NCBI GenBank assembly: GCA_944390795.1
Contig: CALXRI010000008.1
Location: 52,958 to 116,957, forward strand
DNA length: 64,000 nucleotides
Source of the DNA: an uncultured Victivallales bacterium
GTDB taxonomy: Bacteria; Verrucomicrobiota; Lentisphaeria; Victivallales; UBA1829
Direction of reading: 5' to 3'
Below, piece by piece: positions 26,373 through 35,204 of the stretch. The notes below the pieces were generated by a model. The model ran no database searches and was not told where the DNA came from. It worked only from the letters and a program-made list of their open reading frames with translations. The stretch's first letter is position 1, and each line of letters begins with the position of its first letter. The position numbers were made by a program, and so were the translations under genes.

Positions 26373-29300
26373 TCATTCCGCTTTTTCAATCACGAATTCC
26401 TTCAGATACATATTGCCTGTAAACGTTTTCTGCGGCATGAACCCGCCGACATACAAAAGAGCGCCTGGCACAATCCTGACTTTGCGCGCGGTCCGGACGG
26501 GAACAAAACCGCTTTTCAGTTTCATCACCGGAATCTGACTGTAGCCGACAACCCGCTTTGTGTTCTGGTCATACACGCCCATTCTTGTGGTATGCCTGAC
26601 GTTCTCCGTGGCGGAATCCGTTTTCATCACGGCCGTCACATAATAAGAGGCGTCGGGATCCAGTCCGCGCGGAACATTGCAGGAGATCGCCCACCCCTGA
26701 TTGCCGTCCATGACGGCGACATCGCCTTCAAATTTCGGAGCCTTCACCGTGTTTTTGCCTTTGAACGTCAGGGAGTCCCGGTAAAGAAGCCCGAACAGGG
26801 GAAATCCGTTCAGATATCCGTCCGTATGAACCGGACTCCATGCAAGGGGAACTTTTCCGGCGCGGGTTCGGAATATGTTCATCACCATCTTTCCGCCCGG
26901 AGCGGGGACATCCGCGCGATCCAGCGCAAGCCGGAGCGTCCACACCCCGTCCTTGAACGAGCTTTCCGCCTTTCCCGGAAGCCGGACGCTCTTCCGGACA
27001 CGTTTGACCGTCATGTCATCCGGATTGGCCGTCACGGGGATCGTCCACTCATTGCAGTTCACTTCGCCTTTCGCGTTGACGGCAATCTGCGTCACAGGAT
27101 ATTTCCCGTTCGAAGCGAGGAAGATCTCGACGCAATCCGTATAGAAGTCCTTTTTCCCGTCCGGCGCCGCGGCATTCTTCTCCGTATAGAGCAGATAAAG
27201 ACGGCCCTTTCCGAATGCGGCATAGGCCCGGGAGGCGGAATCCCCCGCACTCTCCCCGGTGGCGGCAGTGCGGAACGCGCCCAGTTTCCCCATTTTTTCA
27301 ACAGCGGGGAAGGCATCGTCCGGAACCGTCGGGACAATGCTGGTGGAAGGAGTCTCCTGAACATCCGCCTTTCTGCGGATGAAGGGCTTGCGGCCCGGAG
27401 AGGCTTTCACCAGCAGCAGATGGCTGGTGTACATCTGCTCTTCGCCGAACTTGAGGCAGACGTAAACATCATACTCCTGCTCCGGATTTTCCTGTTTGAA
27501 AATGTGCCCGAGAAATGCCGTGGCGTAACTGCCGAGGGATCCGAATTTCCGCGAGACGTATCCCCGCAGATGGGGAGCTCCCATGACGGAATCCGGTCCG
27601 AGGCGGGTCCGCGTCAGATAATGGTATTCGAATCGGGAAGTTCCCGTCGTCACGCGCAGATGCTTTCCGGCCGGGCCGTCCTCCTTGCCCCGGACCAGAT
27701 CGTATCCCGTGACGCGGTTTCCCGGCAGCGGGGCGGGAAGCGCATATCCGAACGGGGATCCGGGCACCGCGACAGGGGGGATCTTGTTCGCGGAAAAGAA
27801 GACGTAGAAGCGGTCCCGCTCCGGAACCGGGCCGAACTCCTTCGGCAGTTTCTCCTGATATTTCGCAAGCCCGTGGAAAAGCCCGAGCGTATTGAAAATG
27901 CTGTCCCGGTCCCACCGGATGTATTCCGCCTTGTCCGCTCTGCCGACGTGATTCCTGGAATCGACATTGCAGGAACGCTTCATGGCCCCTTCGGCGGTTT
28001 CCACGGCACGGCGGTAGACTGTATCCGCGGAGATTTTCCCGGCAAGCCCCGCGTTGCGGATGTCCCGGTAAAGCAGAAGCGTCATCGCGTCCAGGGAGAG
28101 GCGTTCGCAGCGGATGTGGAGCAGAGCCGCGGCGTCTCCCTCAGCGAGTTTCTCCATCCGATCGAACGCACGCTGCCATGCGAGAAGACGATCCGGAGTC
28201 AGATAACCGACGCACCGCGGATCGGGAAACCATTTGACGAATGCGGGATCCGCAAAGGCAAGTTTGTGAAGCTCGTCATAGAACTTGCGCATTTCCGGCG
28301 CGGCTTTCCCGTAAATCGCCGCCATGTACTCGTCAATCTCCCTGCCGACGTCGAGATCCGCATTGCCGTAAAGACGGCTGAGGACGTAGGAGATCAAGCC
28401 GCTGAACGCCGTATTGCAGACACGGGGAAGCGCCGGATAGTCGCAGAAGATCTGCGTGACATGATTTTTCCCGTAGAACTGGACGTCATACAGGACTCTT
28501 CCTGCATTGCCGAAAAGCGGGAACGAAATCATGGGACGCCCGTAGGTGGCGGGATAGAAATAGGATGACATGCGCCGGGAGATCTTTCCCCATGCGTTGA
28601 AGCAGTCGAAAAGAAACCTGTTCGAGGGCGCGCTGATGGGTTTGTTGAAATCCGCCGTCAGAAACGCCAGGTAAGGCATCAGGTTCGCCGGAAGTTTTCC
28701 GTCCTTCAGCGCTTCCGCCCGGGGCGGAATCTCCGTGGAAAGACGCCCGTAGGCAAGAAAACGGATAATCAGGTTCGGATATCTCTCCGCGAAATACGGC
28801 GAGGCGGAATGGATCAGATAATCGTAGAGCGGCCCGCCGGGCGCGCCGTAACGCTTTTCCAGCGCGACGCACTCTTTGCAGTAGCAGAATTTGCAGTCCA
28901 CGTCGTCATGGGAGATGTTGACCACGATATTGTCCGACGGTCTGCAGCCGGAAGTAATCAGGAGCTGTTCGACGTTTCTGTTCATTTCCGCGCGGAGTCC
29001 CGAATTGGAGAAACAGCGGTGACGGCCCTTCCATTCCCGTCTGCCGTCCGCGGAAAGCGGGAAGAATTCCGGATTCGTGACAAAATACTCCTTGTCCTTC
29101 AGAAATTTGTAGGCATCCCTGTAATTTTTCACAGGCGGAATCAGACAGGAGTAGGAATGGGTCATGTTTCCCGGCATCTTGAACGGAATCCGCGAGTTGT
29201 TGTGGAGGGAGTTCCGCCGGAAGAAGGCGTCCGCGCTTTCGCATCCGCGCAGATTGAAGGCCGACTGAGCCAGATCGCGGTATTCGAAAGACGGACGGAA

Positions 29301-29807
29301 AGCAATATTCAGTTCATCTGTTTCCAGTGTTTTATATTCCGGAATCCGGCTGTCGCCCCAGTAATGATAGAAACGGAAGCCCAGCACCTCCGTCAGGAAA
29401 TGAGACACGGCGAAACCGTCGCCGAAGCCGCCGCCGTACAGGAAGAGATCATCGCCGAGCGTGAGCAGGATGCGCTCCTCGTTGACGGGTTTCCGGTATT
29501 TCCCGGCCTTTTGCAGGATCTTCAGCATGGCGTCGGAATGGCCGACGAAAATGCGTTTCCCGTATTTCCCCGCTTCGCGGGGTTCAACGATCCTGAAATC
29601 CGCCCCGGTGGACTGCTTCAGAAGCGCGGCGAGGTCGGCTGCGGACTCCCGGAGAAGCCGGACCTCCGCATCCCTCCCCTGATCCCCGCATACGATGACA
29701 TAGTCCGTTTTGCCGTCCTCAGCCAGTTCCAGCGCCTCCCCGCGCCACGACGCCAGCCCCAACACCAGAATCATCCAGAGAGACCGGATTACCACTTTCA
29801 TGCGCAT
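26373..29807 (-). CDS. Large secreted DUF4838 protein with CBM9-like domain
   Basis: The 1144-residue protein has a signal peptide (about 1-26), an alpha/beta N-domain (about 30-170), the DUF4838 barrel with the cysteine motif CKFCYCKECVALE, and a CBM9-like domain at about 860-1020 (DFYTDCVEIFLASNGKYP), then a further C-terminal beta domain. ATG 29807 follows AGGAGGT. It belongs to the same minus-strand series as the AraC and GH20-like genes downstream and the FAD oxidoreductase upstream. A role in binding or cutting a complex glycan is inferred. Confidence 0.82.
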   Translation of the reverse strand: MRMKVVIRSLWMILVLGLASWRGEALELAEDGKTDYVIVCGDQGRDAEVRLLRESAADLAALLKQSTGADFRIVEPREAGKYGKRIFVGHSDAMLKILQKAGKYRKPVNEERILLTLGDDLFLYGGGFGDGFAVSHFLTEVLGFRFYHYWGDSRIPEYKTLETDELNIAFRPSFEYRDLAQSAFNLRGCESADAFFRRNSLHNNSRIPFKMPGNMTHSYSCLIPPVKNYRDAYKFLKDKEYFVTNPEFFPLSADGRREWKGRHRCFSNSGLRAEMNRNVEQLLITSGCRPSDNIVVNISHDDVDCKFCYCKECVALEKRYGAPGGPLYDYLIHSASPYFAERYPNLIIRFLAYGRLSTEIPPRAEALKDGKLPANLMPYLAFLTADFNKPISAPSNRFLFDCFNAWGKISRRMSSYFYPATYGRPMISFPLFGNAGRVLYDVQFYGKNHVTQIFCDYPALPRVCNTAFSGLISYVLSRLYGNADLDVGREIDEYMAAIYGKAAPEMRKFYDELHKLAFADPAFVKWFPDPRCVGYLTPDRLLAWQRAFDRMEKLAEGDAAALLHIRCERLSLDAMTLLLYRDIRNAGLAGKISADTVYRRAVETAEGAMKRSCNVDSRNHVGRADKAEYIRWDRDSIFNTLGLFHGLAKYQEKLPKEFGPVPERDRFYVFFSANKIPPVAVPGSPFGYALPAPLPGNRVTGYDLVRGKEDGPAGKHLRVTTGTSRFEYHYLTRTRLGPDSVMGAPHLRGYVSRKFGSLGSYATAFLGHIFKQENPEQEYDVYVCLKFGEEQMYTSHLLLVKASPGRKPFIRRKADVQETPSTSIVPTVPDDAFPAVEKMGKLGAFRTAATGESAGDSASRAYAAFGKGRLYLLYTEKNAAAPDGKKDFYTDCVEIFLASNGKYPVTQIAVNAKGEVNCNEWTIPVTANPDDMTVKRVRKSVRLPGKAESSFKDGVWTLRLALDRADVPAPGGKMVMNIFRTRAGKVPLAWSPVHTDGYLNGFPLFGLLYRDSLTFKGKNTVKAPKFEGDVAVMDGNQGWAISCNVPRGLDPDASYYVTAVMKTDSATENVRHTTRMGVYDQNTKRVVGYSQIPVMKLKSGFVPVRTARKVRIVPGALLYVGGFMPQKTFTGNMYLKEFVIEKAE

Positions 29808-29844
29808 GAAAAACCTCCTGTTTTTTTATTCAAGAAAATATTTA

Positions 29845-29972
29845 GGTTGATACCGTGATGCTCCGCATCGCCAAAAACTGCTTCGTGCTTTCCCGTGAGT
29901 CCTGGTGCGCTCCAGCTGCGCAAGCCGGTCGCCGCAGGCGAAATCCCCGATACCGCGCATGCCCGCATCGCG
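29845..29972. repeat. Stem-loop array, second copy of the dispersed hairpin family
   Basis: This stretch between two same-strand genes contains GATGC-TCC-GCATC (about 29857), TCGCC-GCA-GGCGA (about 29929) and TACCGCG with CGCGGTA (about 29951-29975). Its minus strand carries GCTTGCGCAGCTGGA and then CAGGACT with matching spacing, aligning over about 33 bp with 4707-4739 with few mismatches. No gene is visible in 29808-30076. Confidence 0.65.
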
Positions 29973-30076
29973 GTAATTTGTTTTCGCATTCCTTGCCTTG
30001 CCAATATGCGGACCGGGAATTCCGCAAAGCCATGCCGGACTTCCGGGAATCGTTTCTGCCGCACCGGGCGGACTTT

Positions 30077-31279
30077 TCAACATTCCATGGCACACGGGAC
30101 GCTCCCGCGCGAAATGCCGCAATCCTCCCTGCAAAGCGGGAATCCGCACTTTTCCTTCAGCTCCTTCCGGAGGGTCTGCACATCCAATTCATGAGGAAGA
30201 ACCCCGTCCCGGAGGGAAAGCGCGGCGGCCGTTCCCGCCGCCTCCCCGGTCATTGCCGCATTCGGGATGACGCGGGTGACTTCCCATGCGTCCTCTCTCG
30301 CGGAAGAGCATCGTCCGGCGGCAATGACGCCCGTGATTTTTTCCGGCAGAAGAGTACGCCAGGGGATCTCCCAGACGGAACCGCACTTCCGCCAGTCCGG
30401 CGCAAGTCCGATCGAGTCAGGAAAACATTCCTGTTCCATGCCGTTGTCAAGCACGAATCTCCCCTTGATACAGCGGGAGTGGCGCATGGGAACCATCGTG
30501 GGAAGCACGATCGGATAACGGGTCTTCCTTGTTTCAACGCCGCCGTCATAATCCTTCTGGAGCAGCCTGCGGTAACGTTCCCGTCCGCGCAGCAGGAAAT
30601 CCGAAACGGTCTTTCCGTCGATCCCTTCCGGCGTGGAGTTGTTCAGGATATTGTCCGCGACAATAATGGTGGAAATATCCTTTCCGAACGAATATGCGGA
30701 ATAGGCGCCCGCCTCCCGGTGCTCGACGAACCAGGAGACAAGAGCGTTCCGCGCATGCAGACACTGCCCTCCAGCGAGATGCACGACATCTGCGTCTCCG
30801 GTGGCGTCGATGAAGATTTCCGCCTCGATTTTCCCGATTCCGCTTTTGTTGGCGACCTGAACCGCCCCCGGACGGAGGACGTCGCGCATTTCAACGCCGA
30901 TGATTTTCGTGTCAAACCAGAGATCCACGCCGTGCCCGGTCAGCATCTCGTCCAGAGACAGAACGAAGGAGGCGGGAGAAAAATACGCCTGAAGGCGGTT
31001 GTTCTTCCCTCCCCTGCCCCATTCCGCCGGGGGCTCCGCGGGACCGTAACGGTTCGCCGCATGTAGAAAGCGTTCGGAAAGTCCGAATACGATCTGATGC
31101 CCCTCTCCGTCACAGAGCGGCAGGTAGACAAGAACCGTCCCGGACGTTGCAAGCCCGCCGGGAATGGCACAATTTTCAATAAGAACCGTTCTCATTCCCC
31201 GCTGTGCGGAAGCGATTGCCGCCGCACAGCCGGCGATGCCGCCGCCGCAGACCGCCACATCGTATTTTTTGCAGAACAT
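30077..31279 (-). CDS. FAD-dependent oxidoreductase
   Basis: The 400-residue protein begins with the Rossmann FAD-binding motif (DVAVCGGGIAGCAAAIASAQRG, GxGxxG-type) and ends with the second FAD segment (EKITGVIAAGRCSSAREDAWEVTRVI). IDATGDADVVHLAG is typical of the FAD_oxidored (PF12831) group found in polysaccharide loci. Substrate unknown; oxidation of a sugar or uronate-derived intermediate is possible. ATG 31279 was chosen because AGAGGAAAA is upstream and the Rossmann fold starts at once. First gene of the minus-strand set of locus C, after a good promoter. Confidence 0.85.
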   Translation of the reverse strand: MFCKKYDVAVCGGGIAGCAAAIASAQRGMRTVLIENCAIPGGLATSGTVLVYLPLCDGEGHQIVFGLSERFLHAANRYGPAEPPAEWGRGGKNNRLQAYFSPASFVLSLDEMLTGHGVDLWFDTKIIGVEMRDVLRPGAVQVANKSGIGKIEAEIFIDATGDADVVHLAGGQCLHARNALVSWFVEHREAGAYSAYSFGKDISTIIVADNILNNSTPEGIDGKTVSDFLLRGRERYRRLLQKDYDGGVETRKTRYPIVLPTMVPMRHSRCIKGRFVLDNGMEQECFPDSIGLAPDWRKCGSVWEIPWRTLLPEKITGVIAAGRCSSAREDAWEVTRVIPNAAMTGEAAGTAAALSLRDGVLPHELDVQTLRKELKEKCGFPLCREDCGISRGSVPCAMEC

Positions 31280-31304
31280 ACGGATTTTCCTCTGTTTTTC
31301 ATAT

Positions 31305-31332
31305 ATCATAAATTGATTTCCCCTTTTTGCAA
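31305..31332 (-). promoter_or_regulatory. Promoter of the FAD oxidoreductase gene
   Basis: On the minus strand TTGCAA (31327-31332) and TATGAT (31305-31310) are 16 bp apart. A 28-bp activator-type site begins just upstream of the -35. Confidence 0.65.
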
Positions 31333-31336
31333 TTCA

Positions 31337-31412
31337 GATCCGTCTCAATTAATATCAGATTCGTCCCATGCAAAAACGATTGACACGATTTTCATATTTA
31401 TTGAGACGGTTC
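31337..31412. promoter_or_regulatory. Paired 28-bp operator-like sites, divergently oriented, one before each promoter
   Basis: Two copies lie at 31337-31364 (minus orientation) and 31385-31412 (plus orientation). Each reads ACGA, then five variable bases, ATATT, one variable base, ATTGAGACGG, one variable base and TC; 23 of 28 positions are identical. Each copy's conserved ATTGAGACGG lies 7 bp from the -35 box of its own promoter, symmetric on both sides. This geometry is typical of an activator (for example AraC-type) controlling divergent transcripts. Confidence 0.75.
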
Positions 31413-31416
31413 CCTA

Positions 31417-31444
31417 TTGTGCTCCGTCGATTCCGGAGTATAAT
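31417..31444 (+). promoter_or_regulatory. Promoter of the locus C pilin gene
   Basis: TTGTGC (31417-31422) and TATAAT (31439-31444) are 16 bp apart, 45 bp upstream of the pilin start. It is preceded by the plus copy of the paired operator-like site. Confidence 0.65.
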
Positions 31445-31489
31445 AAAAGCTGGATGAATGAATTGTGAAGCAAAGGAGCTGCGACGACT

Positions 31490-32380
31490 ATGATGGAGAA
31501 AAGATTCCCCGGAGAAAAAACGGATTTGAACCCTTCTCACGCCGCCATTGATGTTTCCGGGGACGCAAACACCATTTTCCGGGAAAAAAGCTTCCCCGAT
31601 GCCGCTCCATCTTTTATTATGCGCCATTCCGCTCCCGTATCATCGGAAAAATTCACATTGATAGAGCTCCTCGTCGTGATTGCGATCATCGCGATTCTTG
31701 CGGGGATGCTCCTTCCGGCGCTGCAGAAAGCCCGGGAAAAAGCCTATGCAGCCTCCTGCATGAGCAACCAGAAACAAGTCGGATACATCCTGCGCTCCTA
31801 TCTGGATGACTGGAAAGAGATGATTTTCATCGGCCCGATGAATGCAGCGGGGACCACCGATACCGGATGGCTTTACCTCCCGAAACAGGGCGGTTATCTC
31901 CCCTCCGGGCTGAAATTCATTGTCTGCCAGAAATATCCGCCTCTGGTCCCTCTCGACGGCAATTATACCAGCTGGATGAAAGTCTCCTACGGCATCCTGG
32001 ATGGCAACGGCGCAGATTCCTACTATAAGACCTATCTTGCGGAATACGATTCCGGCAACGGCTTCTATGATTTCAAAAAAAACAAAACCCCGTCCGCATT
32101 CTTCGTGGTCGGAGAATCCCTTCAGCTCGATCCCGGCAACAGCACAAAACTCTACCGCAAGGCCATGCGCTCCAAGCTGCCGATTCAGACAAGAGACGCG
32201 ACGACGCGTCCCGTTTTCCCTCATGCGAACAGAACCAATCTCCTGATGCTGGACGGACACTGCGAATCGCTTTCCTATCCGGAAATGAGAAACAAGTTCG
32301 GCCGCATGCTGACAAATCCCGTCAAAAACGCAGGCTTCATGTACTGGAACCAGTCGGAGCAGCCGATTCCCGCCCATTGA
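31490..32380 (+). CDS. Prepilin-like H-X9-DG protein with an unusually long leader
   Basis: The 296-residue protein has [16 protein letters not shown] starting at Phe55, preceded by Lys, not Gly. The leader would be 54 residues from ATG 31490, which has GGAG upstream. An internal ATG at 31619 would give an 11-residue leader but has no ribosome site. The C-terminus carries a perfect H-X9-DG ([14 protein letters not shown]). The body contains a single Cys-rich start ([12 protein letters not shown]) typical of the family. Divergent from the FAD oxidoreductase and probably coregulated with it. Confidence 0.85.
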   Translation: MMEKRFPGEKTDLNPSHAAIDVSGDANTIFREKSFPDAAPSFIMRHSAPVSSEKFTLIELLVVIAIIAILAGMLLPALQKAREKAYAASCMSNQKQVGYILRSYLDDWKEMIFIGPMNAAGTTDTGWLYLPKQGGYLPSGLKFIVCQKYPPLVPLDGNYTSWMKVSYGILDGNGADSYYKTYLAEYDSGNGFYDFKKNKTPSAFFVVGESLQLDPGNSTKLYRKAMRSKLPIQTRDATTRPVFPHANRTNLLMLDGHCESLSYPEMRNKFGRMLTNPVKNAGFMYWNQSEQPIPAH

Positions 32381-32391
32381 CGGACAAAAGA

Positions 32392-32457
32392 ATCTCCGCC
32401 CCGCCCTCCCGTTCCGATGCGCGGAGATATTTTCAGGCGCGGCATGCATCCCGCGCC
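32392..32457 (+). terminator. Two hairpins after the pilin gene; possible terminator in the 32381-32729 gap
   Basis: ATCTCCGC (32392-32399) pairs with GCGGAGAT (32421-32428) and is followed by ATTTTC. GGCGCGG and CCGCGCC form a second stem at about 32436-32457. The T-run is short, so intrinsic termination is uncertain. The rest of the gap, to the RpiR promoter, contains no gene that I can support. Confidence 0.4.
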
Positions 32458-32633
32458 CAGCAGCGGGAATGAAACAGAGAGGCATGCGCCGGGTCTGTCC
32501 GCACAGACGGCCGCTAATATTTCTCCCTCATGATTTATGCGGGAAAGCGCAGGACAGACGCGATGATCCCGCAGCGGCGCATCGTTTCCGGAATTCAATC
32601 CCACACACGTCGATCCTCGAAAAAAAACGCATA

Positions 32634-32707
32634 AAAAATGCTTTTATTCCTTGAAAAAAGAATCGGAATGTATATAATATAGACAAGAAAACAGTAAAAA
32701 TGCTTTT
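32634..32707 (+). promoter_or_regulatory. RpiR-gene promoter flanked by 12-bp direct repeats
   Basis: TTGAAA (32651-32656) and TATAAT (32673-32678) are 16 bp apart. The 12-mer AAAAATGCTTTT occurs at 32634-32645 and again at 32696-32707, one copy on each side of the promoter, 62 bp apart. They are candidate sites for the RpiR protein, inferred from position only. Confidence 0.6.
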
Positions 32708-32729
32708 TTAAACAGCAGGCGAGGATTCC

Positions 32730-33581
32730 ATGTCCATTCAAATTGATTATCAGCAGGCGATTCGCGAAAATTATCATTCGCTGGGCAAGAAGAAGCAGAA
32801 AATCGCGGATCTCTTATTGAAATCTCCAATGCTCGTTCTGGAAAAAAGTCTGGGAGAACTTGCCGAACTGTGCCACTGCGAACAGACGACCATCATCCGT
32901 TTCGCCCAGCAGCTGAAATACGCGGGCTTCGCGGAACTGAAGCTCGCAATCGCCCGGCAGTCCAATGTCGTCTGGCAGGATTTTGCGGAGGAATCCGCTC
33001 CGAAGGAACAGCCCGGCGATCACTTCCGGATGCTGTGCAACAAACTTGCCATGCTTCACACGGAATCCATACGGGAAACCCTCAACGGGATGGACGAATC
33101 CAGGATCGACCGCCTGGTGGCGGACTTGAACTCCGCGGAAAAAGTCATGTTCGCCGGAGCGGGCACATCGCGTCTGGCTGCGTCGGACCTCCACATCAAA
33201 CTGACCCGTCTCGGCATAAACGGGCTTTACTTCGATGATTACGAGTTTCAGAAAACCTTCATCGGCTATCTGGGCCCCCGGGATCTTCTGATTGTCTTCT
33301 CCCACTCGGGCAAAACGGAGTCAACGGTCAAAATCGCGCAGACGGCACACGGAAGAGGCGTCCGGATCTGCGCGGTCACATCCAACGCGGACAGCCAGCT
33401 CGGGAAACTTGCCGACCATCTGCTGCTGACCGGCAGCAGGGAGCACCTTTTCCGCCTGGGAGGAATGACATCCCGGTCCGCACAACTCATCCTGGGCGAT
33501 CTGATCTGTCTGAAGTTCAGCATGGCCGATCAGCAGCGATCCTGGAAATATCTGGAGAAAAGTTACGATGGAATCCTCTGA
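32730..33581 (+). CDS. RpiR/MurR family regulator with SIS domain
   Basis: The 283-residue protein has an N-terminal RpiR helix-turn-helix (about 1-80, KKKQKIADLLLKSP; LAELCHCEQTTIIRFAQQLKYAGF) and a C-terminal SIS phosphosugar-binding domain (about 115-255, AGAGTSRLAASDLHIKL; VFSHSGKTESTVKIAQ). MurR of E. coli, of this family, responds to MurNAc 6-phosphate, matching the murQ gene in the same operon. AGGA precedes the ATG. The stop lies inside the kinase gene (14-bp overlap). Confidence 0.93.
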   Translation: MSIQIDYQQAIRENYHSLGKKKQKIADLLLKSPMLVLEKSLGELAELCHCEQTTIIRFAQQLKYAGFAELKLAIARQSNVVWQDFAEESAPKEQPGDHFRMLCNKLAMLHTESIRETLNGMDESRIDRLVADLNSAEKVMFAGAGTSRLAASDLHIKLTRLGINGLYFDDYEFQKTFIGYLGPRDLLIVFSHSGKTESTVKIAQTAHGRGVRICAVTSNADSQLGKLADHLLLTGSREHLFRLGGMTSRSAQLILGDLICLKFSMADQQRSWKYLEKSYDGIL

Positions 33582-34518
33582 ACTCTATCTGGCCGCGGAC
33601 TCAGGCGGCACGAAAACCGACTGGGCGGCTTTCGACCGGACCGGGAAAGTCATCCTGAACGGACGGACGGAAGGACTCGCCGGATTGAACCATGCGCCGG
33701 TTTCTTTTACGCAATTTGAATTGCAGACTGTTAAGTTCGCGGCGCTGAAACCGAAAGCCGTCTATCTCTCCCTCGGAGGCCCGAACACGGGAGAAGTCGA
33801 AGGATTCCTCCGGAAGCGTTTTCCGGAAAGCCGGGTCCGCGTGGAGCGCGAAGCCGACGGAAACATGATTCTTTTCGCCGCCTCTTTCCGGGGGTGCCGC
33901 GCCGCGGTCATGGCAGGCACCGGAAGCACGGCGATGGGAGAGATCGGCGGCAGGCGCGTCTATGCCGGAGGCTGGGGCCCCGCCTACGGGGATGACGGCG
34001 CGGGCGGAGGCATCGGCTTCCGCGCCCTGCGTTCGTATCTGCGTTCGCTGGACAGTCTGGAATCCTGCGGGCGGATTGCGGATTTATTCCGGCATCTCGC
34101 CCTCGGTCTGGATCCGCGGACTTTCGCAGGGCGCATGGAACTCAAGTCCCGGGCAAACGCAATGACCCGCCGGGAACTTGCGGCTCTGGCGCCGGCCCTT
34201 GCGGAGCTTGCGGAACAGGGGGATGCGTCCGCGAAGGCTCTTCTCGAACATGCCGCGCTGGAAAATGCGCGCCTCGCCGCCGCGGTCACGCCGCCTTCCG
34301 GTTCCGGGAAAATCCTCGGATGCGGCGGAATCTTCCGTCTGGGCGCATCCTTCCTGCGTCGCTGCGAAGCGCATCTGCGGGAGCTGCGCCCCGAACAGGA
34401 ATGGGTCTGGCTCCCGGATTTCTCCCCGGTGAAAGCGGCGATGCTCTTTCTGCTGCACGGGGAAGGATTCGAAATCACTGCAGACCTCAGGGAAAGGATT
34501 CTGAGGGAAACATTATGA
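33568..34518 (+). CDS. BadF/BadG-type sugar kinase (N-acetylglucosamine/MurNAc kinase-like)
   Basis: The 316-residue protein has the ASKHA ATPase signature DSGGTKTDW at the N-terminus, VMAGTGSTA and GWGPAYGDDGAGGGIGFRAL, as in N-acetylglucosamine kinases of the BadF family. The clostridial MurK of this family phosphorylates MurNAc and GlcNAc, and its gene can lie next to murQ, so it could supply MurNAc 6-phosphate here. Exact specificity cannot be read. It overlaps the RpiR gene by 14 bp and the nanE start by ATGA. Cytoplasmic. Confidence 0.85.
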   Translation: MESSELYLAADSGGTKTDWAAFDRTGKVILNGRTEGLAGLNHAPVSFTQFELQTVKFAALKPKAVYLSLGGPNTGEVEGFLRKRFPESRVRVEREADGNMILFAASFRGCRAAVMAGTGSTAMGEIGGRRVYAGGWGPAYGDDGAGGGIGFRALRSYLRSLDSLESCGRIADLFRHLALGLDPRTFAGRMELKSRANAMTRRELAALAPALAELAEQGDASAKALLEHAALENARLAAAVTPPSGSGKILGCGGIFRLGASFLRRCEAHLRELRPEQEWVWLPDFSPVKAAMLFLLHGEGFEITADLRERILRETL

Positions 34519-35204
34519 ACAGCACACTTGCATCACTCCACGGCGGACTGATCGTCTCCTGTCAGGCGCTGCCGGGCAATCCGCTCCGGGATACGGACTG
34601 CATCGCCCGTCTGGCGGCAGCCGCCGCTCTGGGAGGCGCAGCGGCAATCCGGGCAAACGGAGTTCCGGATCTGACGGCGATCCGCTCCCGCGTCGGGATT
34701 CCACTCATCGGAATCAACAAACTGCCGCCGGACCCCGACAATCCGTACATCACGCCGACGCTGGAATCCGCCCGGGAAATCGCGGAAACGGGAATTGAAA
34801 TCATCGCAGTGGACGCTACCGCCAGAATCCACCCGAACGGCGAAACGGCAGGCAGCCTGATCCGGAAAATCAAGCGGGAACTTCCGCTCCTGGTGATGGC
34901 GGACATCAGCACGGCGGAGGAAGGAGTCGCGGCGGAAGATGCCGGCGCGGACCTCGTGGCCACGACACTGAGCGGCTACACGGCATATTCCCCGAAGACG
35001 GAGGGGCCGGATCTGAAGCTGGTGGAAGATCTTGCAGCGCGCCTTTCCGTTCCTGTGATCGCCGAAGGGCGCTTCCATTCCCCGGAGGACGTCCTGAACG
35101 GATTCCGCGCGGGAGCCCATGCCGTCGTCATCGGGAAAATGATTACAAACGCAATGTTCATCACCCGTTATTTTCTGGAACAAATCAGAAAGGGGAAATC
35201 ATGA
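34515..35204 (+). CDS. nanE: N-acetylmannosamine-6-phosphate 2-epimerase
   Basis: NanE converts ManNAc 6-phosphate to GlcNAc 6-phosphate in sialic acid and amino sugar catabolism. This 229-residue TIM barrel matches the usual length. It has GLIVSCQALPGNPL at the N-terminus, IGINK (Lys), AVDATARIHPNG, MADISTAEEG and PVIAEGRFHSPED, all characteristic of the family. It overlaps both neighbours by ATGA, so kinase-nanE-murQ is translationally coupled. The aldolase nanA, deacetylase nagA and deaminase nagB are not in the window. Confidence 0.95.
   Translation: MNSTLASLHGGLIVSCQALPGNPLRDTDCIARLAAAAALGGAAAIRANGVPDLTAIRSRVGIPLIGINKLPPDPDNPYITPTLESAREIAETGIEIIAVDATARIHPNGETAGSLIRKIKRELPLLVMADISTAEEGVAAEDAGADLVATTLSGYTAYSPKTEGPDLKLVEDLAARLSVPVIAEGRFHSPEDVLNGFRAGAHAVVIGKMITNAMFITRYFLEQIRKGKS

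Noticed and set aside
23633..31279. Locus C called as one continuous operon from the FAD oxidoreductase to GH20.
   Set aside because: Hairpin arrays and gaps of 87-269 bp break the series, so a single transcript is not supported by sequence alone.
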